Shown here: positions 63,769 to 64,000 of the stretch, in pieces
How positions within the stretch are numbered: position 1 is the first letter of the stretch
Layout of the letters: every line of letters begins with the position of its first letter
Source of the DNA: Candidatus Pelagibacter sp. HIMB1321
GTDB taxonomy: Bacteria; Pseudomonadota; Alphaproteobacteria; Pelagibacterales; Pelagibacteraceae
DNA: 64,000 nucleotides
Assembly (NCBI RefSeq): GCF_900177485.1
Contig: NZ_LT840186.1
Coordinates: forward strand, 1,054,001-1,118,000
Reading direction: 5' to 3'
Notes under the pieces: model-generated
The model's database searches: none
What the model was told of the DNA's origin: nothing
The model's input: only the letters and a program-made list of their open reading frames with translations
Position numbers and translations under genes: made by a program

Positions 63769-64000
63769 TTAACTTATATAAATTGGATTAATCAAATTTT
63801 TTTTAACATTAAATTTTTCACACAAACTTGGCACATTTTCATATTTACAATCATTAAAATCACCAAAATCATCAAAACTAAAACAATAATAATTAATCTT
63901 TTTTGCAACAAATATAGCTTTAACTACAGATAGAGAGTTTCTAATACCTGCAAAACTTCCTGGTCCTCGGTTAACATATAATTTTGAAATTTCATCAATT
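63769..64000 (-). CDS. tsaB: tRNA threonylcarbamoyladenosine factor TsaB (C-terminal part, shortened form)
   Basis: The last 76 codons of a gene running off the window. They include YVNRGPGSFAGIRNSLSVVKAI, the strongest TsaB motif, and end at NPIYIS before the TAA at 63769. In full-length TsaB about 130 or more residues follow that motif; here about 60 do, so the second lobe is largely lost. TsaB works with TsaD and TsaE in t6A synthesis of tRNA position 37. It is eight bases from fur. Confidence 0.85.
   Translation of the reverse strand, partial: IDEISKLYVNRGPGSFAGIRNSLSVVKAIFVAKKINYYCFSFDDFGDFNDCKYENVPSLCEKFNVKKNLINPIYIS

Noticed and set aside
1-64000. CRISPR arrays, insertion sequences, prophage, toxin-antitoxin or restriction genes
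   Set aside because: No repeat-spacer pattern, transposase, integrase or phage structural gene was seen; the lone HNH protein has a core chromosomal family context.

Overview
This window looks like chromosomal DNA of a streamlined marine alphaproteobacterium, most probably of the SAR11 clade (Pelagibacterales). The evidence is the very high A+T content, spacers of often 0-15 bases, alphaproteobacterial gene orders (helicase-ferredoxin-CarD; irr beside fabA-fabB-fabI; dnaA-rpsT-mutM-ubiE-ubiB-coaBC-dut; tsaB-fur-miaB-phoH-ybeY-lnt-metK-nusA-infB-rbfA-rpsO-pnp), and protein sequences rich in Lys, Asn and Ile. This is an inference from content; no 16S rRNA gene is present. There is no prophage, insertion sequence, CRISPR array or clear pseudogene. 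No stretch longer than about 280 bases lacks a gene.

Layout. 1-4064 (minus): a sugar transferase gene directly joined to thrS-infC-rpmI-rplT. 4107-10791: a small hydrolase facing gltB-gltD (ammonia assimilation). 10974-16966: uppP, a DMT exporter, and a pyruvate dehydrogenase pair (aceE-aceF) in which the homodimeric E1 carries its own lipoyl domain. 17065-22104: thiolase, tRNA-Arg, a thioesterase and a TAXI-type TRAP transporter. 22313-26539: SUV3-like helicase, TerB-like protein, 7Fe ferredoxin, a CarD regulator with a lysine-rich tail, and a 29-residue basic peptide gene sharing a terminator with carD. 26750-35704: acyl-CoA synthetase, tRNA-Leu, membrane and redox proteins, coq7, HNH protein, argH, an LptM-like lipoprotein, lysA, plsC. 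35701-44820: dnaN, dnaA, rpsT, mutM, ubiE, ubiB, coaBC, dut, a ThiF-type E1 and an SH3 protein. 44813-50427: an iron and peroxide cluster (DUF3501 protein, Fe-S oxidoreductase, 32-residue membrane peptide, rubrerythrin, irr) beside fabA-fabB-fabI. 50424-64000 (minus): FkbM methyltransferase, pnp, rpsO, rbfA, infB, nusA, metK, lnt, ybeY, phoH, miaB, fur and the 3' end of tsaB.

How it works together. Most genes are core functions: translation and RNA turnover, replication start, ubiquinone synthesis, fatty acid synthesis, nitrogen assimilation, lysine and arginine synthesis. The most unusual items are the lipoylated homodimeric E1; a three-gene cluster chained by ATGA overlaps that starts with an unannotated 32-residue membrane peptide; two Irr-type palindromes around irr and rubrerythrin; a terminator sitting against the ribosome binding site of nusA; the tiny lysine/arginine peptide beside carD; a much shortened TsaB; and a recurrent four-base tail-to-tail overlap at convergent gene ends.
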